NCBI RefSeq assembly: GCF_026125825.1
Contig: NZ_JAHCKK010000005.1
Span: 1-64,000, forward strand
DNA: 64,000 bases
Direction: 5' to 3'
Origin: Hydrogenophaga sp.
GTDB taxonomy: Bacteria > Pseudomonadota > Gammaproteobacteria > Burkholderiales > Burkholderiaceae_C
A program made the position numbers and the translations under genes. The stretch's first letter is position 1; the number at the start of each line of letters is the position of its first letter. The notes under the pieces are model-generated. The model was not told the origin of the DNA. It was given only the letters and a program-made list of their open reading frames with translations, and did no database searches. Shown piece after piece: positions 25,325 through 34,357 of the stretch.

Positions 25325-26104
25325 TCAGCCCGGCCCCTCCCGCAGCACGTTGCGCACGCGCACGAAGTCCGCCCTGAAGATGCCCGTGGACTCGTAGATC
25401 ACCACCTTGTCCACGTCGAACACGGTGCGCGACACCACCATCACCGGCGCGTGAATGGCCAGCTGCAGCAGCGTGGAGATCTCCGGGTCGGCGGTCGTGG
25501 CGGTGATCGTCTGCTCGGCGCGGCCGAGCCGGTCACCGGCGTGCTTCTGGAGCACGCGCATCGGTGCCGGCGTGTTGAAGGGCTTCTTGCCGATCTTCTT
25601 GAAGAGGCCCTGTTCCAGGTAGGAGATGCCGAGGAAGTAGGGGATCTGGTTGTGGCGCTGCAGGCGGCGGAAGTACTGGTAGCCACTGGGCGACAGCGTG
25701 CCCCCCGGATGGGACACCGGAATGGCATCGTTGACCGTTGCGGTGGCGAGCCACTCGATGTCGATCTCGGGCGTCTGGTCCACCAGCGTGTGCCAGTCGG
25801 TCGGGATGTCGTAGAACACTTCGCTGACCGGGCGCCGCAGCACAAAGGTGCCGCGGCCCCGGTAGCGGCCGATCAGGCCTTCGCTCTCGAGGAAGCTCAG
25901 TGCATGCCGGACGGTGGCGCGGGCCACCCCGGTTTCCTCCACCAGCGCTTCCAGCGAAGGGATCTGCTGGTCAACCGGCCATTCTCCGGTCTCGATCCTT
26001 CGGCGAAATCGCATGAGCAGCTTCACGTAGGTGGCCGTGCCGATGTCCAGTGCGCTTGTCAAAGGTCTTGGACTCACCGGCGGCGAGTCGTTCAGTGGCT
26101 TCAT
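25325..26104 (-). CDS. GntR/HutC-family regulator (UTRA domain), copy 1
   Basis: A 259-aa regulator. The winged helix (LLMRFRRRIETGEWPVDQQIPSLEALVEETGVARATVRHALSFLE) is followed by the GRYRGRGTFV hinge and a UTRA effector domain of the HutC subgroup. The ATG at 26104 is chosen because the DNA-binding domain starts 25 residues in and the upstream frame is unrelated noise antisense to the porin gap. It follows the porin gene by 80 bp on the same strand. It is clearly paralogous to the GntR at 39660; together they flank the meta-cleavage cluster. Effector probably the aromatic substrate or an intermediate. Confidence 0.9.
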   Translation of the reverse strand: MKPLNDSPPVSPRPLTSALDIGTATYVKLLMRFRRRIETGEWPVDQQIPSLEALVEETGVARATVRHALSFLESEGLIGRYRGRGTFVLRRPVSEVFYDIPTDWHTLVDQTPEIDIEWLATATVNDAIPVSHPGGTLSPSGYQYFRRLQRHNQIPYFLGISYLEQGLFKKIGKKPFNTPAPMRVLQKHAGDRLGRAEQTITATTADPEISTLLQLAIHAPVMVVSRTVFDVDKVVIYESTGIFRADFVRVRNVLREGPG

Positions 26105-26184
26105 CAGGGTCCTTTGCGGTTCTGCAGGTTCTCCTGCCTTGGGATCCCGGATGGTACGGCAGAATGGTCTGGTCGGATGAACGA

Positions 26185-27402
26185 TCAGAAGTTGTGAATG
26201 ATCCCCAGCGCGATGATGCGGGGGTCCGCACCGGGGCTGAGGTTGGGCACCGCATTGAGCGCCATGCCCGTGTAGTCCAGCGTGCCGTTCGCGCGGTTCT
26301 TGACCTGGTTGAGCGAGGCGTAGACGGCGGTCCGCTTCGAGAACAGGTACCGGGCGGCGACCATGTACGAGGTGGCGCCGGTGTCCTTGCAGCCCCGCCC
26401 CGCCGCGCCCGCCACCACCGAGGTGCAGCCCTTCGCGTCCCGCAGCACGCCCGCGGACGCCAGCAACTGGACCTTGGGCGTGATCATGTGCTCCCATGCA
26501 AAGCCCCAGCCCCACTGGCTCAGGTCGTCGCCCCGCGCGGCGAACCCCGCCATGGGCACCGCGAGATCCTTGAGCGCGACGCGCACGCCGATGACCGAAA
26601 TCTGTGCACCCGGCATGTAGCGCCAGCCGGCCATCACCTTCAAGCCCGTGCCGCTGGGCCGCAAGCCGGGCACTGCATCGGACGAGGTGCGCTTGTGCGC
26701 GACATCCAGTTGCGCCGCGTAGGGCGCGCCTTGCCAGCGGACCGTCAGGCCATGCAGCCGCGCATCGTGTGCCGCACCAGGTGCAACGGTCTCGCTGTCG
26801 ACGAAGCCGGGGCCGGGGCTGGTGGTGGGCGACACCGAGAGGCTCGCATTCGCACCACCCAGGGTGGGCGTGGTGTACATCAGCGAGTTGTTCACGCGCG
26901 AGATCAGCAAGGGCAGGCGCCCGGTGCTCACGCCGGTGAAGAAAGGCACGTCCGCGTTGATGTAGAAGTTGCTCGCGGGAATGATGGCGCCGTTCTGCCA
27001 GTAGACCGATTGGCGGCCCGCCGTGAAGCGGCCCGCGGGCGTGTCGAGGCCGACGAAGGTGTCGCGCAGAAAGGCGCCCACGTTCGTGTTGGCCGTGCCG
27101 TCCTGTGCGCGGTCGGTGCCGGTGTCGAAGTTCACGCCGGCTTCCATCTGGAACACGGCCTTGTAGCCGCCGCCCAGGTCTTCCGTGCCACGAAAGCCCA
27201 GGCGCGAGATCGCGTCGTACACGCGGGTGCGGTGGATGGCCGGGCCCGCCGTGGCGCCCGTGGCGTCGTACCGGTCCAGGCCCACGTTGCCGCGGCCGTA
27301 GATCTGCACCCCGTCCTGCGCCCACGCGCAGGAGGCGCTTGCAAGGAGGGTGGCGCCAGCGGCGAGCCGTGGCAGGCCGCGCCAAAGATGTTGTCTGTGC
27401 AT
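26185..27402 (-). CDS. Gram-negative general porin (OmpC/Omp32-like)
   Basis: A 405-aa outer-membrane beta-barrel. The signal peptide ends at CAWA-QDGVQIYG, and the mature protein starts with the betaproteobacterial porin pattern VQIYGRGNVGLDRYDA. Alternating beta-strand composition continues to a C-terminal phenylalanine (IIHNF), which the BAM complex recognises. RLGFRGTEDLGGGYKAVFQMEAG is the family's constriction-loop neighbourhood. It diverges from a tctC gene over 182 bp and is followed by a GntR regulator, suggesting a dedicated uptake route across the outer membrane for the ligand of that Bug protein. Confidence 0.92.
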   Translation of the reverse strand: MHRQHLWRGLPRLAAGATLLASASCAWAQDGVQIYGRGNVGLDRYDATGATAGPAIHRTRVYDAISRLGFRGTEDLGGGYKAVFQMEAGVNFDTGTDRAQDGTANTNVGAFLRDTFVGLDTPAGRFTAGRQSVYWQNGAIIPASNFYINADVPFFTGVSTGRLPLLISRVNNSLMYTTPTLGGANASLSVSPTTSPGPGFVDSETVAPGAAHDARLHGLTVRWQGAPYAAQLDVAHKRTSSDAVPGLRPSGTGLKVMAGWRYMPGAQISVIGVRVALKDLAVPMAGFAARGDDLSQWGWGFAWEHMITPKVQLLASAGVLRDAKGCTSVVAGAAGRGCKDTGATSYMVAARYLFSKRTAVYASLNQVKNRANGTLDYTGMALNAVPNLSPGADPRIIALGIIHNF

Positions 27403-27493
27403 TCAAGTCTCCAAAAGGGCCACGGATGTCGGGACCGCGTGTTGTGAAGCCGGCCGGATGGCGGGCACCGAGAGTGTCCGCGTTTGCGCCATC

Positions 27494-27525
27494 AAACGTA
27501 CATAGGGATAAACTACTAGACGTTT
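27494..27525. promoter_or_regulatory. Candidate GntR operator region between porin and tctC
   Basis: AAACGT (27494-27499) and ACGTTT (27520-27525) form an inverted repeat around AGGGATAAAC (27504-27513). Read on the minus strand the core is GTTTATCCCT, which matches GTCTATCCCT at 32158-32167 before hyuA in nine of ten bases. Two paralogous GntR regulators flank these two promoters. Confidence 0.4.
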
Positions 27526-27584
27526 ACGTATTCACCCATTAAGATGCGGCACAGGATCGAAAACCCATAAAAGGAGACAGACAG

Positions 27585-28562
27585 ATGGATCGCAGAACGG
27601 CGCTTGGCGCCATGGGCGCCGCATGCGCCACCGCCATGGTGCCCCTGGCACGCGCACAGGCCTTTCCCGAGCGCCCGGTGCGCATCATCGTTCCGTTTGC
27701 CAGCGGCAGCACCCCGGACGTGGTGGCGCGGATCCTGGCGGCCAAGCTCTCGCCCCGTTGGGGCCAGCAGGTCATCGTCGAACCCAGGCCGGGTGGCAAT
27801 GGTGTCATCGCGATCGCGGCCCTGAAGTCCTCGCCGCCCACCGGCCACGACCTTCTGCTGGCCAGCAGCTCGCACCTCGCGGTCAATCCCCATTTGCTGC
27901 GCAACGTGAATTACTCGGTCGAGAAGGACTTCGCCCCCATCTCCCTCGTCTTCCACACGCCGTTCTTCATCGTCACCTCGGCCGCCGGGCCTTTGCAGTC
28001 CATGAAGAGCCTGATCGCGGCCGCGCAGGCGTCGCCGGGCAAGCTCAACGTGGGCGTGCCCTACCTGGGCAGTCCGCCGCATCTGGCCGTCTCCATGCTG
28101 GAGAAGGCCGTGGGCATCAAGATGACGGTGATTCCGTTCCGGGATGGCCAGCAGATCTACACGGCCATTGCCGCGGGTGACGTGGACCTCTCGCTGGCGA
28201 CCATCGGCTCGACGCTGCCGCTGGTGCAGGCGGGCAAGCTCAAGCTGATCGCCATCGCGGCTCCCAAGCGCCTGGCGCGCCAGCCGGATGTGCCCACGGT
28301 GGGCGAAGCCGGTGGGCCCATGGGCTACGACGTGAACACCTGGGTCGGGCTGGTTGCCCGCAGCGGCGCCCCGCAACACGCCATCCAGAAGATGGCCGAC
28401 GATGTGGCCGAGGTCTTGCGCGACCCCGAGGTGGTGGAGCAGTTCTCTCGGCTGGGCATCGAGCCCGAGTCGTCCACCCCGGCGGCCATGCGCGCGCGCA
28501 CCGCCAGCGACAACGCCACGTACGCCGAGGTGGTCAAGCGGCTGGGCATCTCCATCGAATGA
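27585..28562 (+). CDS. Bug-type periplasmic solute-binding protein (TctC family)
   Basis: A 325-aa secreted protein: short signal peptide MDRRTALGAMGAACATAMVPLARAQA, then FPERPVRIIVPFASGSTPDVVAR, the first TctC ligand loop, and EPRPGGNGVIAIAALKSSP, the second. An AAGGAGACAGACAG leader supplies the ribosome site. It heads the lower meta-pathway operon, and its stop overlaps the ATG of the class II aldolase gene, so capture of the substrate and its breakdown are co-expressed. The ligand is therefore probably an aromatic or heteroaromatic acid rather than citrate. The region between 27403 and 27584 holds only the operator-like repeats. Confidence 0.93.
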   Translation: MDRRTALGAMGAACATAMVPLARAQAFPERPVRIIVPFASGSTPDVVARILAAKLSPRWGQQVIVEPRPGGNGVIAIAALKSSPPTGHDLLLASSSHLAVNPHLLRNVNYSVEKDFAPISLVFHTPFFIVTSAAGPLQSMKSLIAAAQASPGKLNVGVPYLGSPPHLAVSMLEKAVGIKMTVIPFRDGQQIYTAIAAGDVDLSLATIGSTLPLVQAGKLKLIAIAAPKRLARQPDVPTVGEAGGPMGYDVNTWVGLVARSGAPQHAIQKMADDVAEVLRDPEVVEQFSRLGIEPESSTPAAMRARTASDNATYAEVVKRLGISIE

Positions 28563-29269
28563 AGGCGCGTGCACAGGCCGAAGTCGCGCAGGCGAACCGC
28601 ATCCTGGCGCACCTGGGCATCCTCGATGCGTATGGCCATGTCAGTGCGCGGCTGCCTGGCCGGGCGGATCGCTTCCTGATCTCCCGCTCGCTGGCGCCCG
28701 CGCTGGTGACGGTGGAGGACCTGATGGAACTCGACCTGGACGGCGAGCCGGCCGCTGGCGACGAGCGCAAGCCGTACCTCGAGCGCTTCATCCATGGCGC
28801 GATCTACCGGGCGCGCCCCGATGTGCAGGCGATCGTGCACAGCCACGCGCCCTCGGTGATTCCTTTCTCGGTCTCCAGCGCCCGGCTGCGGCCGGTGTGC
28901 CACATGAGCGGCTTTCTGGGCGGCGGTGCGCCGGTGTTCGACATCCGGCGGCACTTTGGCTGCACCGACATGCTGGTGCGCAACGCCGGGCAGGGCGCCG
29001 AGCTGGCGCGCTCGCTCGGCAGCCATGCCGCCGCGCTGATGCGGGGCCACGGCTTCGTGGTGGTGGGCGGCTCGGTGCAGTCCGCCGTGTACCGCGCGGT
29101 CTACACGGAATGGAACGCGCGCCTGCAGCGCGAAGCGATCTCGCTGGGGGGGCATGTCACCTACCTGAGCGAGGAAGAAGCCGCGCTCGCCGAGGCGGCG
29201 AACGCCGGCACCGTGGAGCGGCCCTGGCAACTCTGGCTGCGCGAATGCGGCCTCAACGAACAAGCTTGA
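28559..29269 (+). CDS. Class II aldolase/adducin-family protein, possible aromatic decarboxylase
   Basis: A 236-aa protein of the fuculose-aldolase fold. The metal ligands are visible as HSHAPS (two His) and a later His in MRGHGFVVVG; YGHVSAR near the N terminus is the substrate loop. Besides aldolases the family includes 3,4-dihydroxyphthalate decarboxylase (PhtC type), and membership in a meta-cleavage operon between a Bug protein and pentadienoate hydratase makes ring-acid decarboxylation more probable than sugar cleavage. The ATG overlaps the tctC stop. The decarboxylase idea is an inference from context. Confidence 0.82.
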   Translation: MKARAQAEVAQANRILAHLGILDAYGHVSARLPGRADRFLISRSLAPALVTVEDLMELDLDGEPAAGDERKPYLERFIHGAIYRARPDVQAIVHSHAPSVIPFSVSSARLRPVCHMSGFLGGGAPVFDIRRHFGCTDMLVRNAGQGAELARSLGSHAAALMRGHGFVVVGGSVQSAVYRAVYTEWNARLQREAISLGGHVTYLSEEEAALAEAANAGTVERPWQLWLRECGLNEQA

Positions 29270-29279
29270 AAGCAACACC

Positions 29280-30077
29280 ATGACACGACAGAACATCCTT
29301 GCCGCAGCCGATGCGCTGCACAGGGCGCGCGCCGAGCGCGTGCCCATCGCCCCGGTCTCGACCACGTTCGGTGTGGCCGGCGCCGAAGACGCCTATGCGG
29401 TCGCCTCGCTGAACCTGCAGCGCAGCCTGGCAGCGGGCGCGCGCGCCGTCGGCCTCAAGGTCGGCCTGACCTCGAAGGCGGTGCAGCAGCAGCTGGGCGT
29501 GAGCCAGCCGGATTTCGGCGTGTTGCTGGACAACATGGCCTACCTCCATGGCGACACCTTGCCGGCGGGCCGCCTGATGCAGCCCAAGGTGGAAGCCGAA
29601 GTGGCGTTCGTGGTGGGCCGCGAGCTGCGCCGCGAGCGCCCTTCCTGGGGGGAGTTCCTGGCGTCCCTGGCCTATGCGCTGCCCGCGCTGGAGGTGGTCG
29701 ACAGCGCGATCGCCGACTGGAAGATCTCCCTGGTGGACACGGTGGCGGACAACGCCTCGTGCGGGGTGTTCGTGCTCGGCGACCAGCCCGTGGCCCTGGG
29801 TGGCATTTCCCTGCGCGACATCGGCATGCAGCTGTCGAAGAACGGCGGTGTGGTCTCCGTTGGCACAGGTGCGGCCTGCCTGGGGCATCCGCTGCGGGCG
29901 GCCTACTGGCTGGCCTGCACCATGGCCGAACGGGGCGAGACCCTGGCCGAGGGCGCCATCATCCTGTCCGGCGCCCTGGGCCCCATGGTGCCGGTCGCGC
30001 CGGGCGACCTGGTGCACGCGGACCTCGGCGCCCTGGGTTCGGTGGCCTGCCAGTTCGAGGCGGAGGCGCGGCCATGA
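29280..30077 (+). CDS. 2-hydroxypenta-2,4-dienoate (2-keto-4-pentenoate) hydratase
   Basis: A 265-aa protein of the MhpD/DmpE type (FAH superfamily). It adds water to 2-hydroxypentadienoate to give 4-hydroxy-2-oxovalerate. Motifs: [46 protein letters not shown] with the metal-binding Glu pair, and the late [16 protein letters not shown]. Length and order agree with the family. The stop overlaps the acetaldehyde dehydrogenase start (ATGA), giving the standard hydratase-dehydrogenase-aldolase trio of catechol meta pathways. Confidence 0.93.
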   Translation: MTRQNILAAADALHRARAERVPIAPVSTTFGVAGAEDAYAVASLNLQRSLAAGARAVGLKVGLTSKAVQQQLGVSQPDFGVLLDNMAYLHGDTLPAGRLMQPKVEAEVAFVVGRELRRERPSWGEFLASLAYALPALEVVDSAIADWKISLVDTVADNASCGVFVLGDQPVALGGISLRDIGMQLSKNGGVVSVGTGAACLGHPLRAAYWLACTMAERGETLAEGAIILSGALGPMVPVAPGDLVHADLGALGSVACQFEAEARP

Positions 30078-31030
30078 GCCGAAAGATGAAGGCGGCCATC
30101 ATCGGCAGCGGCAACATCGGCACCGATCTCATGATCAAGCTCCTGCGCCATGGCGTGGGCGTCGAGGCGGCGGCCCTGGTCGGCATCGACCCCGGCTCCG
30201 ATGGCCTGGCCCGCGCCGCGCGCCTGGGCGTGGCCACGACCGCCGAAGGCGTCGAGGGGCTGCTCGCGCTGCCGGTCTTCGACGAGATCGACTTCGTGTT
30301 CGACGCAACCAGCGCGGCGGCCCATGTGCACAACGACGCGCGCCTGCGCGAACGCAAGCCTGGCATCCGCATGATCGACCTCACGCCGGCGGCCATCGGT
30401 CCCTACTGCATCCCGGTGGTGAATGGCGACGAGCATCTCCAGGCGCTCAATGTGAACATGGTCACCTGCGGCGGCCAGGCCACGATCCCGATGGTCGCGG
30501 CGGTCAACCGCGTCGCGCCGGTGATGTACGCCGAAATCGTTGCCAGCATCGCCAGCAAAAGCGCCGGGCCGGGCACGCGCGCCAACATCGACGAGTTCAC
30601 CGAGACCACATCTCGCGCCATCGAAATCCTCGGGGGTGCCGGCAAGGGCAAGGCCATCATCGTGCTCAACCCCGCAGAGCCGCCGCTCATCATGCGTGAT
30701 ACGGTTTACACCTTCAGCGCCGACGGTGACGAGGCCGCGATCGAAGCCTCGGTACAGGCCATGGCGCTGGCCGTGCAGCGCGATGTGCCGGGCTACCGCC
30801 TGAAGCAGAAAGTGCAGTTCGACCGCGTGTCTGGCCTGAAGATCCCGGGCGTGGGCAGCGGCATGAGGGGATTGAAGACCTCGATTTTCCTGGAGGTCGA
30901 AGGCGCGGCGCACTACCTGCCCGCCTACGCCGGCAACCTGGACATCATGACCAGCGCGGCGCTGGCGATCGCCGAGCGCATGGCGGCGAAGGCACAGGCC
31001 GCGCACGCCGCAAGGAGCACCCGCCCGTGA
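30074..31030 (+). CDS. Acetaldehyde dehydrogenase (acylating)
   Basis: A 318-aa enzyme of the DmpF/MhpF/BphJ type. It turns acetaldehyde, NAD and CoA into acetyl-CoA. The Rossmann start [18 protein letters not shown] is followed by the catalytic Cys132 in [12 protein letters not shown], at the same number as in DmpF. In the known complex acetaldehyde is channelled from the aldolase, which here is encoded by the next gene with a 4-bp overlap (GTGA). No deviation from the family is apparent. Confidence 0.95.
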   Translation: MSRKMKAAIIGSGNIGTDLMIKLLRHGVGVEAAALVGIDPGSDGLARAARLGVATTAEGVEGLLALPVFDEIDFVFDATSAAAHVHNDARLRERKPGIRMIDLTPAAIGPYCIPVVNGDEHLQALNVNMVTCGGQATIPMVAAVNRVAPVMYAEIVASIASKSAGPGTRANIDEFTETTSRAIEILGGAGKGKAIIVLNPAEPPLIMRDTVYTFSADGDEAAIEASVQAMALAVQRDVPGYRLKQKVQFDRVSGLKIPGVGSGMRGLKTSIFLEVEGAAHYLPAYAGNLDIMTSAALAIAERMAAKAQAAHAARSTRP

Positions 31031-32055
31031 ACCAACGAAAAATCCACATCGCCGACGTGACCCTGCGCGACGGCAGCCATGCCATCCGGCACCAGTACAG
31101 CGTCGAGCAGGCGGCGCAGATCGCCGCCGCCCTGGACGCCGCCGGGGTGGACTCCATCGAGGTCTCGCACGGCGACGGCCTGCAAGGCGGCAGCTTCAAC
31201 TACGGCTTCGGCGCCCACACCGACCTCGAATGGATCGAGGCCGTGGCCTCGGCCGTGAAGCGGGCCAAGGTGGCCACGCTGCTGCTGCCGGGCATCGGCA
31301 CGGTGCACGATCTGAAGGCCGCCTACGACGCGGGCGCGCGGATCGTTCGCGTTGCGACGCATTGCACCGAAGCCGATGTGTCGCGCCAGCACATCGAGTA
31401 CGCGCGCCGGCTCGGCATGGACACGGTCGGCTTTCTGATGATGAGCCACATGACCGACCCGGCAAACCTCGCGCGGCAGGCAAAACTCATGGAGGGCTAT
31501 GGCGCGCAATGCGTGTACGTCGTGGACTCCGGCGGCGCGCTGAGCATGGACGGCGTGCGCGATCGCTTCCGCGCCTTCAAGGACGTGCTGGCGCCGCAGA
31601 CGCTCACGGGCATCCACGCCCACCACAACCTGTCGCTGGGCGTGGCCAACAGCATCGTGGCGGTGGAGGAAGGTTGCGACCGCGTCGATGCCAGCCTGGC
31701 GGGCATGGGGGCCGGCGCGGGCAATGCGCCGCTGGAGGTCTTCGTCGCCGCGGTGGACCGCATGGGCTGGCAGCACGGCTGCGACGTGTTCAAGCTCATG
31801 GACGCGGCCGACGACCTGGTGCGCCCCTTGCAGGACCGCCCGGTCCGGGTCGACCGCGAGACGCTCTCCCTGGGCTATGCAGGCGTCTACAGCAGCTTCC
31901 TGCGCCACTCCGAGGCCGCCGCGCAGAAGTACGGCCTGAAGACCGTGGACATCCTCGTCGAACTCGGCCGCCGCCGCATGGTGGGCGGGCAGGAAGACAT
32001 GATCGTCGACGTGGCGCTGGACCTGCTCAAGCAAGGGCAGCCAGCCGCCGCCTGA
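31027..32055 (+). CDS. 4-hydroxy-2-oxovalerate aldolase
   Basis: A 342-aa DmpG/MhpE-type aldolase, cleaving 4-hydroxy-2-oxovalerate to pyruvate and acetaldehyde. The DRE-TIM barrel starts with [16 protein letters not shown], giving Arg14, Asp15 (Mn ligand) and His18; the other metal ligands are in [25 protein letters not shown] is also diagnostic. Start is a GTG overlapping the dehydrogenase stop. It ends the first meta-pathway transcription unit, since a strong terminator follows 20 bp downstream. Confidence 0.95.
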   Translation: MNQRKIHIADVTLRDGSHAIRHQYSVEQAAQIAAALDAAGVDSIEVSHGDGLQGGSFNYGFGAHTDLEWIEAVASAVKRAKVATLLLPGIGTVHDLKAAYDAGARIVRVATHCTEADVSRQHIEYARRLGMDTVGFLMMSHMTDPANLARQAKLMEGYGAQCVYVVDSGGALSMDGVRDRFRAFKDVLAPQTLTGIHAHHNLSLGVANSIVAVEEGCDRVDASLAGMGAGAGNAPLEVFVAAVDRMGWQHGCDVFKLMDAADDLVRPLQDRPVRVDRETLSLGYAGVYSSFLRHSEAAAQKYGLKTVDILVELGRRRMVGGQEDMIVDVALDLLKQGQPAAA

Positions 32056-32073
32056 TCCAGGGGGATGCATCCA

Positions 32074-32102
32074 GGGGGGGCCATCAGGCCCCCTTTTTTT
32101 TT
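32074..32102 (+). terminator. Rho-independent terminator after the aldolase gene
   Basis: A G/C stem (GGGGGCC at 32076-32082, loop ATCA, GGCCCCC at 32087-32093) is followed directly by a run of nine T. This is the cleanest intrinsic terminator in the window and separates the tctC-aldolase operon from the hyuA operon. Confidence 0.92.
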
Positions 32103-32132
32103 CGTCGGACCGATGCTCCGGGAAAACCCCAA

Positions 32133-32167
32133 CAGATAAACATCTGAAAGTTCTATTGTCTATCCCT
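32133..32167. promoter_or_regulatory. Candidate operator/promoter region of the hyuA operon
   Basis: An inverted repeat CAGAT-AAAC-ATCTG (32133-32146) is followed by GTCTATCCCT (32158-32167), which shares nine of ten bases with the minus-strand core before tctC at 27513-27504. This AT-richer stretch lies 84-118 bp upstream of the GTG of hyuA. Confidence 0.4.
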
Positions 32168-32250
32168 TTGATCTGTTCAAATACACCTCGCGAATTCCTT
32201 CACTGACCCTCTGCCGTGCCGACGCGCGGCTTATCTGGAGAAACCATTCC

Positions 32251-34344
32251 GTGAACTACATCGGGACCGACATCGGTGGCACCTTCACCGACCTTGTCTA
32301 CCTTTCTGACGAAGGCGACGTGCGCATCTTCAAGGCGCTGACCACCCCGGACGACCGCACGCAGGGCGTCATCGACGCGATGCGGCTCGCCGCCGAGGCC
32401 GACGGCATCAGCCTGGATCAGCTGATCGAGCAGCTTGGGTACTTTGCCCATGGCACCACGGCCGCCACCAACGCCTTCATCGAGCGCAAGGGTGCGCGCA
32501 CCGGTCTGCTGACCACCCGTGGCTTCGAAGACACCTTGCGCATCCAGCGCGCGATGGGGGGCTGGATCGGCCTGCCTTCGCACGAGATCTCGCACTTCTC
32601 CAAGCGCCACGTTCCCACGCCCATCATCCCTGGCGACCTCATCGAGGGCATCGTGGAGCGCGTCGACTACAAGGGCGACGTGATCGTCGCGCTCGACGAA
32701 GCGGCGGCGCGCCAATCGATCCGCGCGCTCGTCGCCAAGGGCGTCGAGGCCATCGCGATCAGTCTGCTGTGGTCCTTCCGCAACCCTGCTCACGAGCAGC
32801 GTCTGGTGGCGCTGGTGGAGGAGGAGGCGCCGGGCATGTTTGTCACTGCCTCGTCCAGCCTCGTGCCCATCATCGGCGAATACGAGCGCACCTCGACGAC
32901 GGCGATCAACGCCTACCTGGGCCCGGTGATCCACCGCTACATCAACGGCCTGGAAGCCTCCATCCGCAAGTTCGGCTTCCATGGTCCGATTTCCATCATG
33001 GAGTCCGGTGGCGGCGTGCTGCCCGCCTCGGAGGCCGCGTTCCAGGCCGCCAACCTCATGACCTCGGGGCCGGCCGGTGGCGTGCTCGCGTCGCAAAAGC
33101 TCGGCGAGCTGCTGGGCTACCCCAACGTGCTGACGGCCGACATGGGCGGCACCAGCTTCGACGTGGGCCTGATCGTGAACGGGCAGCCGCTGCTGGAAAC
33201 GGTTCGGGAAGTGGGGCGCTTCCACGTGGCGCTGCCCTCGATCAAGGTCACGGCCATCGGTGCCGGCGGCGGCTCGATCGCGCGCGTGGTGGACGGGCAC
33301 CTGCACGTCGGGCCCGAGAGCGCGGGCTCGACGCCCGGCCCGGCCTGCTACGGCCGGGGCGGGGTGGAGCCCACCATCACCGATGCGGACGTGGTGCTGG
33401 GCATCATCGACGCGAAGTATTTCCTCGGTGGCCGCATGAAGCTCGACGTGGCGGCCGCGCACGAAGCGGTGCGCAAGCACGTCGCCGAGCCGCTGGGCCT
33501 GACGGTGGCGCAGGCCGCGGCCGGCATTCGCGAGGTGGCGAACAACCAGATGGCCGACCTGCTGCGCCGCGTGACCTTGCGCGCCGGCTACGATCCGCGC
33601 GATTTCGTGCTGATGGCCTACGGGGGCGCGGGCGCCACGCACGCCCACCAGTACGCCGAGGTCGCCGGCATCGGCACGGTGGTCATTCCCAGCACGGGCC
33701 CGGCGCATTCGGCTTTCGGCACCGTCACGGGCGACCGCCACCGCTCGTTCTCCCTGGCCATCGGGCAGCACGCGCCAGCGCGTTTCACCAAGGCCTCGGA
33801 CCATGTCGACCCCTCCGTGCTCAACCGGGGCTTCGACCAGATCGAGAACCGCGCGAAGGAAGCCCTCGGCGAGGGGGTCTCCATCCACCGCTACATCGGC
33901 ATGCGCTTTCGCCAGCAGGTGCATGAGATTGGCATCCCGGCCCCGGCCGGTGTGCTGCAGGCCGGCGACGTCGACGCACTGGTCGACGCCTTCGAAGCCG
34001 AGTACGAGCGCATCTACGGCAAGAACACGGCCCTGCGCGTCTCGGGCGTGGAGTTCACCGTGGTGCGCGTCGAAGCCACCTCACCGGTCATCCGCCCGAC
34101 ACCGCGCCATGTCGCCGCGGCGGGCCGCTCCAACAAGCCCTGCGGCCGGCGCCAGGTGTATTTCTTCGGCACCGACTTCGTGGATGCCGACATTTACCGC
34201 AGCGAGGACGTGGGCCCGGGCCACGCGATCGCCGGCCCCGCCATCGTCGAGCGGCCCGACACCACCATCGTCGTGGGCCCGGGACAGGTCGCCGAAATGG
34301 AGCCCTACGGCAACTTCCTGATCCGCATCCAACCCAGCCACTGA
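32251..34344 (+). CDS. HyuA-family subunit (hydantoinase A/acetophenone carboxylase-like)
   Basis: A 697-aa subunit with the ASKHA ATPase fold. The first phosphate loop is IGTDIGGTFTDLVYL and the second TADMGGTSFDVGLI; GTTAATNAFIERKGARTGLLTTRGFED is the conserved N-terminal hydantoinase_A block. The family includes ATP-dependent hydantoinases and 5-oxoprolinases, and also acetone and acetophenone carboxylases, which phosphorylate a substrate and bicarbonate. Start is a GTG at 32251 with CTGGAG upstream. It is followed 13 bp on by a HyuB gene whose extra zinc ribbon points to the carboxylase side of the family. Reaction not known. Confidence 0.87.
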   Translation: MNYIGTDIGGTFTDLVYLSDEGDVRIFKALTTPDDRTQGVIDAMRLAAEADGISLDQLIEQLGYFAHGTTAATNAFIERKGARTGLLTTRGFEDTLRIQRAMGGWIGLPSHEISHFSKRHVPTPIIPGDLIEGIVERVDYKGDVIVALDEAAARQSIRALVAKGVEAIAISLLWSFRNPAHEQRLVALVEEEAPGMFVTASSSLVPIIGEYERTSTTAINAYLGPVIHRYINGLEASIRKFGFHGPISIMESGGGVLPASEAAFQAANLMTSGPAGGVLASQKLGELLGYPNVLTADMGGTSFDVGLIVNGQPLLETVREVGRFHVALPSIKVTAIGAGGGSIARVVDGHLHVGPESAGSTPGPACYGRGGVEPTITDADVVLGIIDAKYFLGGRMKLDVAAAHEAVRKHVAEPLGLTVAQAAAGIREVANNQMADLLRRVTLRAGYDPRDFVLMAYGGAGATHAHQYAEVAGIGTVVIPSTGPAHSAFGTVTGDRHRSFSLAIGQHAPARFTKASDHVDPSVLNRGFDQIENRAKEALGEGVSIHRYIGMRFRQQVHEIGIPAPAGVLQAGDVDALVDAFEAEYERIYGKNTALRVSGVEFTVVRVEATSPVIRPTPRHVAAAGRSNKPCGRRQVYFFGTDFVDADIYRSEDVGPGHAIAGPAIVERPDTTIVVGPGQVAEMEPYGNFLIRIQPSH

Positions 34345-34357
34345 AGCGAGAGGCACC

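Noticed and set aside
25325-27406. Possible 693-codon GntR fusion protein
   Set aside because: Only the last 260 codons are homologous to GntR; the upstream part overlaps the porin gene in another frame and has shadow composition.
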